Assembly (NCBI RefSeq): GCF_000819565.1
Contig: NZ_CP004393.1
Coordinates: 1 to 64,000 of the forward strand
DNA from: Celeribacter indicus
Lineage (GTDB): Bacteria; Pseudomonadota; Alphaproteobacteria; Rhodobacterales; Rhodobacteraceae
Length of the DNA stretch: 64,000 bases
Direction: 5' to 3'
Part shown: positions 1 to 13,733 of the stretch, piece by piece
How the letters are laid out: each line of letters starts with the position of its first letter
Numbering within the stretch: the first letter of the stretch is position 1
Notes under the pieces: generated by a model
Database searches by the model: none
The model's input: only the letters and a program-made list of their open reading frames with translations
Told to the model about the DNA's origin: nothing
Position numbers and translations under genes: made by a program

Positions 1-1380
1 ATGAACAACGATACGTGGGGACGTGTGAAAGACAGGTTGCTCGAGTCCGTGGGGCCGAACAATTTTGCCAACTGGATCGAGCCGCTCGAGTTGAAACGGG
101 TGGATAACGGGGTCGCTGAATTTTCCGTTCGGACCAATTTCATGGCCAACTGGGTGGCCCGCAATTTCTCCGACACGATTCTCACGCATCTGAAGGGCGC
201 CGACGTCCCGGCCTCGCGGGTTGAATTCAGGGTCGAGCCGCATTCCGGCTCCTCCGCTCCCGTCGCCACCGCACCGAAGTCGGCACAGCCCGTTGACGCC
301 ACGCCGGAGGTCCCCGGCGCCGCACCGGCGGGCGAGGATCTTCCCGGCGCGCCGCTCGACCCGCGCTTCACCTTCGACAACTTCGTGGTCGGAAAACCCA
401 ACGAACTGGCCCACGCCGCCGCGCGCCGCGTCGCGGAGGGCGGGCCCGTCACCTTCAACCCGCTGTTTCTCTATGGCGGCGTCGGCCTCGGCAAGACCCA
501 CCTGATGCACGCGATCGCCCACGAGATCCGCCAGCGCCGTCCCGAACTGCGGGTGCTTTATCTGTCGGCCGAACAGTTCATGTACCGCTTCGTCCAGGCG
601 CTGCGCGACCGCCAGATGATCGACTTCAAGCAGATCTTCCGCTCCGTTGACGTGCTCATGGTGGACGACGTGCAGTTCATCGCGGGCAAGGATTCGACGC
701 AGGAGGAATTCTTTCACACGTTCAACGCGCTCGTCGACCAGGGCAAGCAGATCATCATCTCCGCCGACCGTGCGCCGGGCGAAATCAAGGATATGGAGGA
801 CCGCATCCGCTCCCGCCTGCAATGCGGCCTCGTGGTCGATCTGCACCCGACGGATTACGAGCTGCGCCTCGGCGTGCTCCAGACCAAGGCGGAGACTTAC
901 CGCGCCCAATATCCCGACCTCCGCTTTGCGGAAGGCGTGCTCGAATTCCTCGCACATCGCATCTCCACCAACGTGCGCGTGCTCGAGGGCGCGCTCATGC
1001 GCCTGTTCGCCTTCGCCTCGCTCGTCGGGCGCGAGATCACGCTCGATCTGACGCAGGAATGCCTGTCCGACATCCTCAAGCAGTCCGACCGCAAGGTCAC
1101 GGTGGAGGAAATCCAGCGCAAGGTTGCCGAACATTATGCGATCCGCCTCTCCGACATGATCGGCCCGAAGCGTGTGCGCTCCATCGCGCGGCCGCGCCAG
1201 GTGGCGATGTATCTCGCCAAGCAGCTCACATCGCGATCTCTGCCCGAGATCGGGCGCCGCTTCGGCGGACGCGACCATACGACCGTGATGCACGGCGTGC
1301 GGCGGATCGAGGAACTGAAGGGGACCGACAGCCAGATCGCCGACGACATAGAACTGCTGCGCCGCGCGCTCGAGGCGTGA
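1..1380 (+). CDS. dnaA: Chromosomal replication initiator DnaA
   Basis: Initiator ATPase that binds DnaA boxes and opens the origin. 459 residues, the usual size. Domain I is about 1-75, followed by a Pro/Ala-rich linker (about 80-118) and an AAA+ domain with Walker A GGVGLGKTH (159-167) and Walker B VLMVDDVQF (218-226). The C-terminal helix-turn-helix carries the DnaA signature GGRDHTTVMHG (422-432). The window begins on its ATG, so its promoter and any upstream origin are not visible. It is followed by dnaN, recF and gyrB, the common bacterial order. Confidence 0.99.
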   Translation: MNNDTWGRVKDRLLESVGPNNFANWIEPLELKRVDNGVAEFSVRTNFMANWVARNFSDTILTHLKGADVPASRVEFRVEPHSGSSAPVATAPKSAQPVDATPEVPGAAPAGEDLPGAPLDPRFTFDNFVVGKPNELAHAAARRVAEGGPVTFNPLFLYGGVGLGKTHLMHAIAHEIRQRRPELRVLYLSAEQFMYRFVQALRDRQMIDFKQIFRSVDVLMVDDVQFIAGKDSTQEEFFHTFNALVDQGKQIIISADRAPGEIKDMEDRIRSRLQCGLVVDLHPTDYELRLGVLQTKAETYRAQYPDLRFAEGVLEFLAHRISTNVRVLEGALMRLFAFASLVGREITLDLTQECLSDILKQSDRKVTVEEIQRKVAEHYAIRLSDMIGPKRVRSIARPRQVAMYLAKQLTSRSLPEIGRRFGGRDHTTVMHGVRRIEELKGTDSQIADDIELLRRALEA

Positions 1381-1561
1381 CGGGCGCCGCAGGCAACGTG
1401 AGTCCCAATCGCTGCACCACCGGGACAAAAGCCCTCGGCGGTGCGCGCCTCTCTTGACGACCGCGCCGGTTGCCAACACAGTCCGGGAACAAAGAATTCT
1501 TGCGCCTGGCGGCGGATCGTCTACGGTCGTCGCCCCGGCCTAGGAGAGACACGAGGGTGGT
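1381..1561. other. dnaA-dnaN intergenic region
   Basis: A 181-bp gap that probably holds a dnaN promoter. No match to the DnaA box consensus TTATNCACA was seen by eye and it is not AT-rich, so it does not look like an origin. The only notable word is a 10-bp palindrome AAGAATTCTT near 1493-1502. Confidence 0.5.
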
Positions 1562-2680
1562 ATGAAAATCAGCATCGAACGCGGCACGCTTCTCAAAGCC
1601 GTTGGTCAGGCACAATCCGTGGTCGAGCGCCGCAACACCATACCGATCCTCGCCAATGTGCTGATCGAGGCGGAGGGCGACACCGTCTCCTTCCGTGCCA
1701 CAGACCTGGATATCGAGGTCGTCGACAAATGTTCGGCCATGGTCGAACGGGCCGGGGCGACCACCGTGTCCGCCGTGACGCTCCACGAGATCGTGCGCAA
1801 GCTGCCCGACGGGGCCATGGTCCAGCTCACCGACGACAGCGCGACGGGACGCCTGACGGTCGAGGCGGGCCGGTCGAACTTCTCCCTTGCTACGCTGCCC
1901 AAGGAAGATTTCCCGGTGATGGCCTCGGCGGAGTACGACAGCAATTTCGCCGTACCCGCGCCGGTGCTGCGCCGCCTGTTCGACAAGTCGAAATTCGCGA
2001 TTTCGACGGAGGAGACGCGCTATTACCTCAACGGCGTCTACATGCATGTTGCGGAGGGCGAAAACGGCCGCGTGCTGCGTTGCGTGGCGACCGACGGCCA
2101 CCGGCTCGCACGGATCGACGCCGCCCTGCCGCCCGAGGCGGATGACATGCCGGGCGTGATCGTCCCGCGCAAGACGGTGGGCGAGCTGCGCAAGCTGCTC
2201 GATGACGACGAGATGCAGATCGCGGTCTCCGTGTCCGAGGCGAAGGTGCGCTTCGCCACCCCCGAGATCACGCTTACCTCGAAAGTGATCGACGGCACCT
2301 TCCCCGATTACACGCGCGTCATCCCGATGGGCAATTCGCGCAAGCTCGAAGTCGACGCCGCCGAATTCGCGAAGGCCGTGGACCGCGTGGCCACGGTCTC
2401 TTCCGAGCGCTCCCGCGCGGTGAAGCTGACGCTCGAGGACGACAGGCTGACGCTTTCCGTGAACGCGCCCGACAGCGGCGCCGCGGAGGAGGAGCTTGCG
2501 GTTGCCTATAGCGATGAACGCCTGGAGATCGGGTTCAACGCGAAATACCTCCTGGAGATCGCCTCGCAGGTCGATCGCGAGAACGCCGTCTTCCTGTTCA
2601 ACTCCTCCGGCGATCCGACGCTGATGCGCGAGGGCAACGACACCTCCGCAGTCTATGTCGTGATGCCGATGCGGGTGTGA
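1562..2680 (+). CDS. dnaN: DNA polymerase III beta subunit (sliding clamp)
   Basis: Ring-shaped processivity clamp of DNA polymerase III. 372 residues, the normal length for three repeated clamp domains, ending in the conserved YVVMPMRV tail. The start is an ATG preceded by GAGGGTGGT. It lies between dnaA and recF in the standard replication gene order and is probably co-transcribed with recF, whose start is about 30 bp downstream. Confidence 0.98.
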   Translation: MKISIERGTLLKAVGQAQSVVERRNTIPILANVLIEAEGDTVSFRATDLDIEVVDKCSAMVERAGATTVSAVTLHEIVRKLPDGAMVQLTDDSATGRLTVEAGRSNFSLATLPKEDFPVMASAEYDSNFAVPAPVLRRLFDKSKFAISTEETRYYLNGVYMHVAEGENGRVLRCVATDGHRLARIDAALPPEADDMPGVIVPRKTVGELRKLLDDDEMQIAVSVSEAKVRFATPEITLTSKVIDGTFPDYTRVIPMGNSRKLEVDAAEFAKAVDRVATVSSERSRAVKLTLEDDRLTLSVNAPDSGAAEEELAVAYSDERLEIGFNAKYLLEIASQVDRENAVFLFNSSGDPTLMREGNDTSAVYVVMPMRV

Positions 2681-2711
2681 GTATTTCCGGCAGCAAAAAG
2701 ATCAGAGCGGC

Positions 2712-6966
<4,255 letters not shown>

Positions 6967-7012
6967 CAGGGGCGGTCCGGGGGGACGGCCAGGCAGGGAC
7001 GGGGAGGCGAGA

Positions 7013-7924
7013 GTGAAGGTCGGGATCGTCCTGGGACTGCACGCTCCCTTTCCTTACATCGCCGCCCAGATCGCCTCCATCCGGAACCAGAGCCACGGCG
7101 ACTGGATGCTCCTGCTCCGGGACGACGGCCCGCCCGCGCCGGAGACCGGGAGGCTTCGGAAAGAGATCGGGGGTGATGCCCGGATCGTCTACAGATCCGT
7201 CCGGTCCGCCGGATTCGTGTCCAATTTCCTTTCCGGGCTGTGCGACCTTCCCGATGATTGCGATGCGGCCGCCCTGTCGGATCAGGATGACATCTGGCAC
7301 CCGACCAAGCTTGCACGCGCGGTGCGCGCCCTCTCTGACGCGCCGGACGGTCCCGCGCTCTATTGCGCACGCCGCAACATCCTCACCGCGGGAGGTGTCA
7401 CCGCCGTGTCGCGGCTCTACCGCCACCCGCCCTCTTTCGCGAATGCGCTGGTTGAGAATATCGCGCCGGGCAACACGATCGTGATGAACCGCGCGGCGCT
7501 CCGCCTCGCACGGGAGACCGCCGATTTGGGGAGGGATGTCTTCGCCCATGACTGGTGGCTCTACCAGTTGATCACCGGGGTTGGCGGCACCGTCCTGCAC
7601 GATCCCGTTCCGGTTCTCGACTATCGCCAGCACGAGGCCAACCTGCTCGGCGCGGGCGAGCGCGGTGGACGCTGGTTCGGCAACCGGCTGCGCGTTCTGG
7701 GCGGTGCCTATCGTGAGCGACTCGATCGGCATTGCGCCGCCCTCGCATGTCTTGAAGAGCGGCTGACGCCGGAGAACCGCGCGCTTCTGGCAGCGTTCGA
7801 AAGCGCCCGCGGCCGGCGTGGCGCTCCGGAGCGGGTTCTGGCGATGGTGCGTCTGCCCGTCCGGCGACAGGGCATGCTGTCGCAGATCGGCTTCCTGTCG
7901 GCCGTGGGGCTGAACCGTGTCTGA
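7013..7924 (+). CDS. GT2-like family glycosyltransferase
   Basis: Predicted glycosyltransferase with a GT-A fold, 303 residues. The N-terminus resembles rhamnosyltransferase-type GT2 enzymes (SIRNQSHGDWMLLLRDDG), and SDQDDIW at about residue 91 is the likely DXD-type nucleotide-sugar and metal site. It starts at GTG with GGGGAGGCGA upstream. The next glycosyltransferase starts 8 bp before its stop, so the two form an operon. It is the first gene of the accessory polysaccharide region after gyrB. Donor and acceptor are unknown. Confidence 0.85.
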   Translation: MKVGIVLGLHAPFPYIAAQIASIRNQSHGDWMLLLRDDGPPAPETGRLRKEIGGDARIVYRSVRSAGFVSNFLSGLCDLPDDCDAAALSDQDDIWHPTKLARAVRALSDAPDGPALYCARRNILTAGGVTAVSRLYRHPPSFANALVENIAPGNTIVMNRAALRLARETADLGRDVFAHDWWLYQLITGVGGTVLHDPVPVLDYRQHEANLLGAGERGGRWFGNRLRVLGGAYRERLDRHCAALACLEERLTPENRALLAAFESARGRRGAPERVLAMVRLPVRRQGMLSQIGFLSAVGLNRV

Positions 7925-9062
7925 GCGTCCGAAAATCCTCATGATCGGCGGCTCTGGGCAGCCCTCCGGCGTACCGGCCTTCATCCTCGGCATGGTCGAG
8001 GCGCTCGGGCCGGAGGTCGAATGCGTCGTGGTTTCCGAGGCGGATCGCGGCGGATATTCCCGCCTGCCCGCCCTTGGCGTGCGTCATGTGGCGCTGGAGG
8101 GGCTGGCGAGCTCGTTCAACCCGCTGACCTACGGCAAGGCGCGCCGCAACCTGGCGCGGACCATCGCCGACGAACGCCCCGATCTGGTCTGGGCGCATGC
8201 GCGTGCGGCCGTGCATCTGTGCCGCGAACTGTTTTCCGGTACGCCCCCGGTGCAAACACGTCTTGCGGTCAGCCTGCACGGCCTGCCCTTCGACCCCGGA
8301 CACCGCCGGATGCTCCGCCTGCTGTCCCTGCGTGTCGAGGCGCGCCATCTGCGCCACACGCAGCCGCATCACATCCACCTCCTGACGGAGGGGGACGCGG
8401 CGCTCTACCGTCGGATGCTCGGCCGGGTGACGGAGCGCCACGCGTTGCACATCCTCGGCACCACCTCCCACCGTCGCCTCGCGCCCGCCCCGGCGCCGCG
8501 CCCCGCTTCGGGGACGCCGCTGCGGCTGATCATGACGACGCGTCCGGGATATCAGAAGAACCTCGTGGCCGCCGCACATCTGGTGGCTGCGTTGCGCGTC
8601 CCCTGGCGGCTGGATCTCTACGGCAGCGGTACGGACTCGCCCCGGCTGGTTCGCGCCTTCCGGCGAGTCCTGGGTGCCTCGATCTCCTCCGTCGGCTTCC
8701 ATGGTGCGGTGTCCGACGTCGGAGCGGCGCTCGACCGAGCGGATCTCTACCTCTCCACCTCGCGCTACGAAGGGATGTCCATCGGCGTGCATGAGGCTTT
8801 CCAGGCGGGTCTGCCCCTTGCGTTGAGCGACATCCACGGCAACCGCATCTTTCTTGCGACCCATCCCTTCGCGACCGCCCTGCCGGCCGGGCGGCCCCAA
8901 GAGGCGGCGCGTCGGATCGAAAACCTCTGGGCCCCTCTGCGGGAATTTCCCGATCACCGGGCAGAGGCGGGCCGGGCCTGGCACAGGCATTTCGCTCCCG
9001 AGCAATGGACGAGCCGCGCGCACAACATGCTGCGCGCGATGCTGTCCGATCCGCTTCCGTAA
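7917..9062 (+). CDS. Glycosyltransferase family 4-like protein
   Basis: Predicted GT-B-fold glycosyltransferase, 381 residues. The N-terminal GGSGQPSGVPAFILGM resembles the acceptor-domain start of GT4 enzymes. The C-terminal half has the EX7E motif within SRYEGMSIGVHEAFQ, the usual donor-phosphate-binding signature. It begins at a GTG overlapping the upstream glycosyltransferase by 8 bp, so the two are translated together. Its stop lies about 20 bp before the inserted IS5-family element. It probably adds a sugar to the surface polysaccharide; specificity cannot be read. Confidence 0.82.
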   Translation: MSERPKILMIGGSGQPSGVPAFILGMVEALGPEVECVVVSEADRGGYSRLPALGVRHVALEGLASSFNPLTYGKARRNLARTIADERPDLVWAHARAAVHLCRELFSGTPPVQTRLAVSLHGLPFDPGHRRMLRLLSLRVEARHLRHTQPHHIHLLTEGDAALYRRMLGRVTERHALHILGTTSHRRLAPAPAPRPASGTPLRLIMTTRPGYQKNLVAAAHLVAALRVPWRLDLYGSGTDSPRLVRAFRRVLGASISSVGFHGAVSDVGAALDRADLYLSTSRYEGMSIGVHEAFQAGLPLALSDIHGNRIFLATHPFATALPAGRPQEAARRIENLWAPLREFPDHRAEAGRAWHRHFAPEQWTSRAHNMLRAMLSDPLP

Positions 9063-9080
9063 AGACCGCCGTCGAGCCGG

Positions 9081-9844
9081 CTAGGGCGCGGACTCAATTG
9101 ATCGCAACCAGATCCTTGTTGAGGCGAGGGCGACTGCTGCGAGGAAGTTGACCGCATGCTTTTCGAAGCGTGTGGCGATGCGGCGAAACTGTTTGATTTT
9201 GCAGAAGTATCGTTCAACGAGATTGCGGCGGCGGTAGAGATCGGGCGGGACGCTGCGTTGCAGGCGGACGCGGCTCTGGGTCGGGATATGTGCTTCGCCA
9301 CCCCGCGCCGCCACGCGCTTTACCAAGGCCAGGCTGTCGTATCCTCGGTCTGCGACGACGATGCCGGGGGGCAGGTCGTCCAAGAGCAACGGAGCCACCG
9401 TCTTGTCGGAGGCCTGTCCGGCCGTAATGTGCAGCCGGACCGGCAAGCCGTCCTGATCGACCACGGCGTGGATCTTGGTGCTCAGTCCGCCACGAGAACG
9501 GCCGATGGCGTGAGCCTCGCCCCCTTTTTTCCACCTGCGGCGTGCTGATGGGCGCGGACGATGGAACTGTCGATCAACTGCAGCGACTGCGGCGATCGTT
9601 GTGCCAGTTCCTCGAACACTTTCAGCCAGATACCGCGCTTGGCCCAGCGGTTGAACCGGTTGTAGACGGTCGTGTATGGGCCATATCGCTCCGGCAGATC
9701 GCGCCAAGGTGCGCCAGTCCGCAGCACGTGAAATATCCCGTTCACCACCCGCCGGTCATCAACCCGACGCTTGCCCTTGCCAGGCTTCGGAATGAGCGGC
9801 TCCACCAGTTGCCACTCCTCGTCGCTCAGATCGTACCGCGCCAT
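9081..9844 (-). CDS. IS5-family transposase, made by -1 frameshift (orfA/orfB)
   Basis: OrfA runs from the ATG at 9844 (GGGAGGGTTTC upstream) to 9482 and starts MARYDLSDEEWQLVEPLIP, typical of IS5-type DDE transposases. OrfB, in the -1 frame, continues GRSRGGLSTKIHAVVD and ends at 9081 with the DDE C-terminal half (ADRGYDSL, then RRRNLVERYFCKIK). The heptamer A AAA AAG, read in the orfA frame at 9530-9524, is a canonical -1 slippery site. A slip there gives an open fusion of 254 residues, the expected size. The stop codon TAG comes from the target CTA at 9081-9083. Confidence 0.9.
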
Positions 9845-9918
9845 GAAACCCTCCCGCTTTTGGCAGAAGTGAATCACAACACCCTACAAACGGAAATCCA
9901 CTTATTGAGTACGTGCCC
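9084..9918 (-). mobile_element. IS5-family (IS427-like) insertion sequence
   Basis: An 835-bp element. Its ends form an imperfect inverted repeat: the left end reads GGGCGCGGACTCAAT and the right end, reversed, reads GGGCACGTACTCAAT. It is flanked by a TA duplication (9082-9083 and 9919-9920), so the rebuilt target is CTAG, as expected for the IS427 group. It contains a two-frame DDE transposase. The TAG that ends the transposase and the TAG that ends the neighbouring RTX gene both use these TA bases. It looks complete and possibly active. Confidence 0.92.
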
Positions 9919-12626
9919 TAGTCGAACACGATGAGCATGCTGTCGGCGAGGCCGCCGAGATCCCTCACGCCTTCGAGAATGATGATGTCGCCGTTGCCGA
10001 AATCGATCAGAGTCCTGCCGGCGCCGACCGCCGCGTAGCGGGCGACGATCTGGTCCGGCGTCGTGACCCCGTCGAGCAGCTGCGCCTCGATGAAGAGTCG
10101 GTCCTCGCCGGGCGTGAAATCCGCCACGCGATCCGTCTCCATCCCCTTCCGGAATACGAAGATATCGGCCCCGCCCCCGCCGACGAGATAATCCTGTCCC
10201 GCGCCCCCGGTGAGCCGGTCTGGGCCATTGCCTCCGTTGAGGACGTCGTTTCCATCGTCCCCAAGGAGCGTGTCCGCGCCGCCGCCCCCGATCAGGCGAT
10301 CGTTCCCCTGGTTGCCCGCGAGAACGCTGTTGCCCTTGCCATCCATGAGGAAGTCATCACCCGGCCCGGCGATCAGCCAGCCCACGCCCTCCTCGTTGAT
10401 GAGCGTATCGTCGCCGTCTTCGCCCATGAGCCGGTCATTCCCGCTCTCCCCGTAGAGGAAATCCCTTCCGTATCCGCCGTTCAGGACGTCATTGCCCGGC
10501 CCGCCATACACTATGTCGTTTCCCCGGCTGGCCACCACGACATCGTCCCCGGCTCCGGCATAGATCACGTCGTTGCCGAGACGCGTGTAGAGATGGTTGT
10601 CCCCGTCATCGCCATAGACGATATCGTTTCCGTCCCCGCTGGTCAGGTTCTCGATGCTGATATAGCGGTCGCCGGCGGCGCCCTCGCCGACATTCTCGGC
10701 GGGAGTCGCGAGGTTCAGCACGAGATCCGTCGTGAACTCCTCATAGCTCGCCGTGTCGATACCCGATCCTCCGTCGAGAACATCCGCGCCCATGCCGCCG
10801 AACAGGATGTCGTCTCCGGCGCCGCCCGCCAGCACGTCGTCGCCACTGTAGCCTTTGAGGATGTTGTTCGCTTGATCGCCCCGGATCGTGTCGTCAAGGG
10901 TCGTACCGATCACGTTCTCGACCGAGACCAGCCGGTGTCCCGCCGCCGCACCGGCATTCAGTGCCTGGTTTTCCAGGTTGATCACCACCGCTGTCGTCGC
11001 GAGGCTGTAATCCACCGTATCCAACCCCTCGCCGCCGTCCATGTGGTCGTTGCCGCGCGTCGAGATAAAGATGTCGTCGCCCCCGTGACCATAGAGGAAA
11101 TCGGCCGAAGCCGTGCCCTGGAGCCGGTCGTGGCCCGCGCCGCCCTCCGTGATCTGGCGTCCGGCACCTGCGTGTCTCGGTTCGAGTGTGACATGGTCGG
11201 CATTGAACAGGAGCGCGTCGACAAAGGCGGCGGCCGGAACCTGCATCCCGTCATGTGTCGTGACATGCAGCTCTTCGTCGCCGAGGGTCAGGACAAACCC
11301 CTCGGCCGTCATCTCGATCCCGACGCTGGCCACTGTTCCGCTCAACGGATAGTGGGACAGGTCGATGCGGTCCTGCCGGTAGTCGAAATCCGAAATACGG
11401 TCCGTCTTTCCGTCCGGTCGGAGTTGAAACAGATCCGCGCCGCTGCCGCCGACGAGGACGTCCACGCCGGGTCCGTCGACGAGAATGTCGTTACCACCCC
11501 CGGCCTGCACCGTACCGCCGCCCGCGGTCGCGAAGATCACGTCCGCCCTTGCCGTTCCGGTGCCGCCGGTCGACACCTGCCCCTGATCGTGCAGATCCAC
11601 GGCCAGCCGGGTCAACCCCGTGTCGCCCGTCGATATCGCAATCAGGTCCAGACCGGTTTCCGTCTCGACGAAATTCAGGTGGGAGACGTTTCGGAGCGCC
11701 GTCTGGTCCGTGTCTATGAAGCTGTCCCACACCACCAGAGAGCCGTCAGGAAGGATCTTGAACAGGGTGACGCCGCCATCGTTGCCTGCTGCGGCGAGGT
11801 AGGAGGTTCCGGCATAGGTGATGGCGTCGAGTGCCGCCGCGCCGCCGAAGCGCGTGTGCAGGGAATCGTTCACCTGATCGCGCGCGAGGAGTTCGCCCTC
11901 CTCGGTCAGCTCGAGCACGGTGACGGACCCGCTGTCCGCGGCGGCGAGAAAGACGAACGCGCGGCCCTCGATGGTGAGCGTCGCCATGGCCGTGGGCGTC
12001 GCGACCGGCAGGCCGTCTGCCGCGCCATAGCTGTCGGTCACGCGCAGGCGGCCGTCGTCGGAAACGTCCATCGCCGTCAGCCCGTGCTCCGTCGCGGAGG
12101 CCGCGACGACATAGGTCTTTCCGCCCGTGTCGACCGCGCAAATCGCGCTGATCCGGTCGAGATGCAGATCCACCCCGTCTTCGACATGTACGGGCGCGCC
12201 CGGCCTTCCGTCCCCGTCGAGCGCGAAGACCGACAGCCCAGAGCCCGCGGAGAGGGCCGCGGCCACATAGGTCGTCCCGCCCACCTCGAAGGTGCAGATC
12301 TCCGCCCGGTTCGCGTGAGAGGGCGATAGGTTCAACTGCACGCTTTGCGATCCGCCCGCCGAACCCTCGGAAAGCGTCAGGATCGCCGCGTCGGAAAGCA
12401 CATGATCCGAGCCGCCGATCGGCAGGATCGCGGCGTTGCCGTCCGCCATGTTTCCCGCGGAGAAGACAAGCGGCGATCCCTCCCGGATCGTGCCTGTCGC
12501 ATATGTCCCCGACGCGGCATCGTAAAGCCGGATCGTGCCGTCGGCGGAGCAGACCACCGTCGTCACCTGGCTGAGAAAAACCGCATCCTCCGCAAAGATC
12601 GTCTCGATCACCGACAAGGCGCCCAT
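9918..12626 (-). CDS. RTX calcium-binding protein with N-terminal propeller-like region
   Basis: 902 residues from the ATG at 12626, chosen for the AGGAGGG site just upstream; the frame is open for 55 more codons but without a good start. Residues about 20-350 hold repeats resembling a beta-propeller (SADGTIRLYD, ILPDGSLVVWD). Residues about 365-425 and 495-870 are rich in GGxGxDxLx nonapeptides, which bind calcium in type I secreted RTX proteins. The C-terminus has the usual RTX ending (VADFTPGEDRLFIE). There is no signal peptide, as expected for type I secretion, and no type I secretion genes nearby. The TAG stop sits on the IS5-family insertion point but is preserved. Confidence 0.88.
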   Translation of the reverse strand: MGALSVIETIFAEDAVFLSQVTTVVCSADGTIRLYDAASGTYATGTIREGSPLVFSAGNMADGNAAILPIGGSDHVLSDAAILTLSEGSAGGSQSVQLNLSPSHANRAEICTFEVGGTTYVAAALSAGSGLSVFALDGDGRPGAPVHVEDGVDLHLDRISAICAVDTGGKTYVVAASATEHGLTAMDVSDDGRLRVTDSYGAADGLPVATPTAMATLTIEGRAFVFLAAADSGSVTVLELTEEGELLARDQVNDSLHTRFGGAAALDAITYAGTSYLAAAGNDGGVTLFKILPDGSLVVWDSFIDTDQTALRNVSHLNFVETETGLDLIAISTGDTGLTRLAVDLHDQGQVSTGGTGTARADVIFATAGGGTVQAGGGNDILVDGPGVDVLVGGSGADLFQLRPDGKTDRISDFDYRQDRIDLSHYPLSGTVASVGIEMTAEGFVLTLGDEELHVTTHDGMQVPAAAFVDALLFNADHVTLEPRHAGAGRQITEGGAGHDRLQGTASADFLYGHGGDDIFISTRGNDHMDGGEGLDTVDYSLATTAVVINLENQALNAGAAAGHRLVSVENVIGTTLDDTIRGDQANNILKGYSGDDVLAGGAGDDILFGGMGADVLDGGSGIDTASYEEFTTDLVLNLATPAENVGEGAAGDRYISIENLTSGDGNDIVYGDDGDNHLYTRLGNDVIYAGAGDDVVVASRGNDIVYGGPGNDVLNGGYGRDFLYGESGNDRLMGEDGDDTLINEEGVGWLIAGPGDDFLMDGKGNSVLAGNQGNDRLIGGGGADTLLGDDGNDVLNGGNGPDRLTGGAGQDYLVGGGGADIFVFRKGMETDRVADFTPGEDRLFIEAQLLDGVTTPDQIVARYAAVGAGRTLIDFGNGDIIILEGVRDLGGLADSMLIVFD

Positions 12627-12720
12627 GCCACCCTCCTGTATCCCACACAGGCAGGATGGCGTCAGGGATTTAACGATCCTTTCATCAAATCGGGCGAGAT
12701 CGCGGCAAGATCCTCCAATT

Positions 12721-13728
12721 TTATCGGACAGGCGGCGGTTTCGCCCGATAGAGGGCGCGGGCGATGTCGAGCGCGACCGGTGCTGCGACATGGTGCGGTG
12801 TCACCAGCTCCTCCGTCTCGACCGGATCGGGGGAGAGCGCGAAGTCCGGCTGGACCGCGCGGATCCGCTGTGCCAGCGCGGCATTCCGACCGGCGAAGCC
12901 CTCCCGGATGGCCGCGATCTGGGACAGGGTGAGCGCCGACCGCGGTCGGGCGCCGAAGTGATCTGCGAGCACCCGCTCCACGGTGTCGATGAGCCGCGGT
13001 GTCGCGGGTCCCGGTCGCGCAATCCGTGCAGCGAGCGCATGGGCCAGGGGCGGTGGCGAGCTGTTGCGATCGCCGGGCGGAGGCGCCTCGAGCCCGTCGC
13101 ACAGCCCGTCCAGCCCGGCCGCCGCGAGGATTGCCGCGAGCACCCCGCCCGGATGGCGACGGGCGCTCCGATAGTCGAGGAAGGTGATCCGTTCCGGGGC
13201 AAAGCCCCGCGTCACCTGATCGAGAACCAGCCCGTGATCGACGGGAACGCCGGAAGCCAGCCCTTCCGCGATGGCATGATCGACGAAATTCGCGAGATTG
13301 GGCATGCGACCGGATTTCACCACCTGCTGCCAGACGGACTGGATCAACCCGACCTGGTCGCGGACGACATAGACCAGCCGGACCGAGGCGAAGGGCCTGA
13401 CCATCTCTGCAAGCTCCGCGAAATCGACCCGCGCCGGAGCCAGCCGACTGAACGGCTCTCCCGACAGGATCAGCGTGCCCTCCCGATCGGCATATCCGGT
13501 CACGACCCGGTGCCACAGCGCGTCGATGCCGCCCGCCCCGGCCAGGCAGCGCGCGAAAGCCGGATCGGGGATCCATTTCGCCGTCAGCACGTGATGCGCC
13601 GGATTCGGACCGAGATCGGGATAGAACACCCCCGCCTCCGCCAGCCGTGCCCGGTTGCGAAACAGCGTCCGCTGGACATAGGTGGTCCCGGTCTTGTGCG
13701 CGCCGATATGCAGGAGAAGATGGGCCAT
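12721..13728 (-). CDS. Sulfotransferase family protein (first copy)
   Basis: 335 residues from the ATG at 13728, preceded by GGGAGT; the longer open frame upstream overlaps the neighbouring gene and is not coding. The N-terminus HIGAHKTGTTYVQ is the 5'-phosphosulfate-binding loop of PAPS-dependent sulfotransferases. It starts 5 bp after the stop of a second sulfotransferase that is similar in its first 60 residues, so the two may be paralogues with different acceptors. The setting with glycosyltransferases and a Kps-type exporter suggests it sulfates a surface glycan; this is inference. Confidence 0.85.
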   Translation of the reverse strand: MAHLLLHIGAHKTGTTYVQRTLFRNRARLAEAGVFYPDLGPNPAHHVLTAKWIPDPAFARCLAGAGGIDALWHRVVTGYADREGTLILSGEPFSRLAPARVDFAELAEMVRPFASVRLVYVVRDQVGLIQSVWQQVVKSGRMPNLANFVDHAIAEGLASGVPVDHGLVLDQVTRGFAPERITFLDYRSARRHPGGVLAAILAAAGLDGLCDGLEAPPPGDRNSSPPPLAHALAARIARPGPATPRLIDTVERVLADHFGARPRSALTLSQIAAIREGFAGRNAALAQRIRAVQPDFALSPDPVETEELVTPHHVAAPVALDIARALYRAKPPPVR

Positions 13729-13733
13729 GGAGT

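Noticed and set aside
1381..1561. Replication origin after dnaA
   Set aside because: No DnaA-box matches or AT-rich unwinding stretch seen in the gap.
10593..12329. 578-codon plus-strand frame opposite the RTX gene
   Set aside because: Mirror image of the repeated RTX codons; no start signal.
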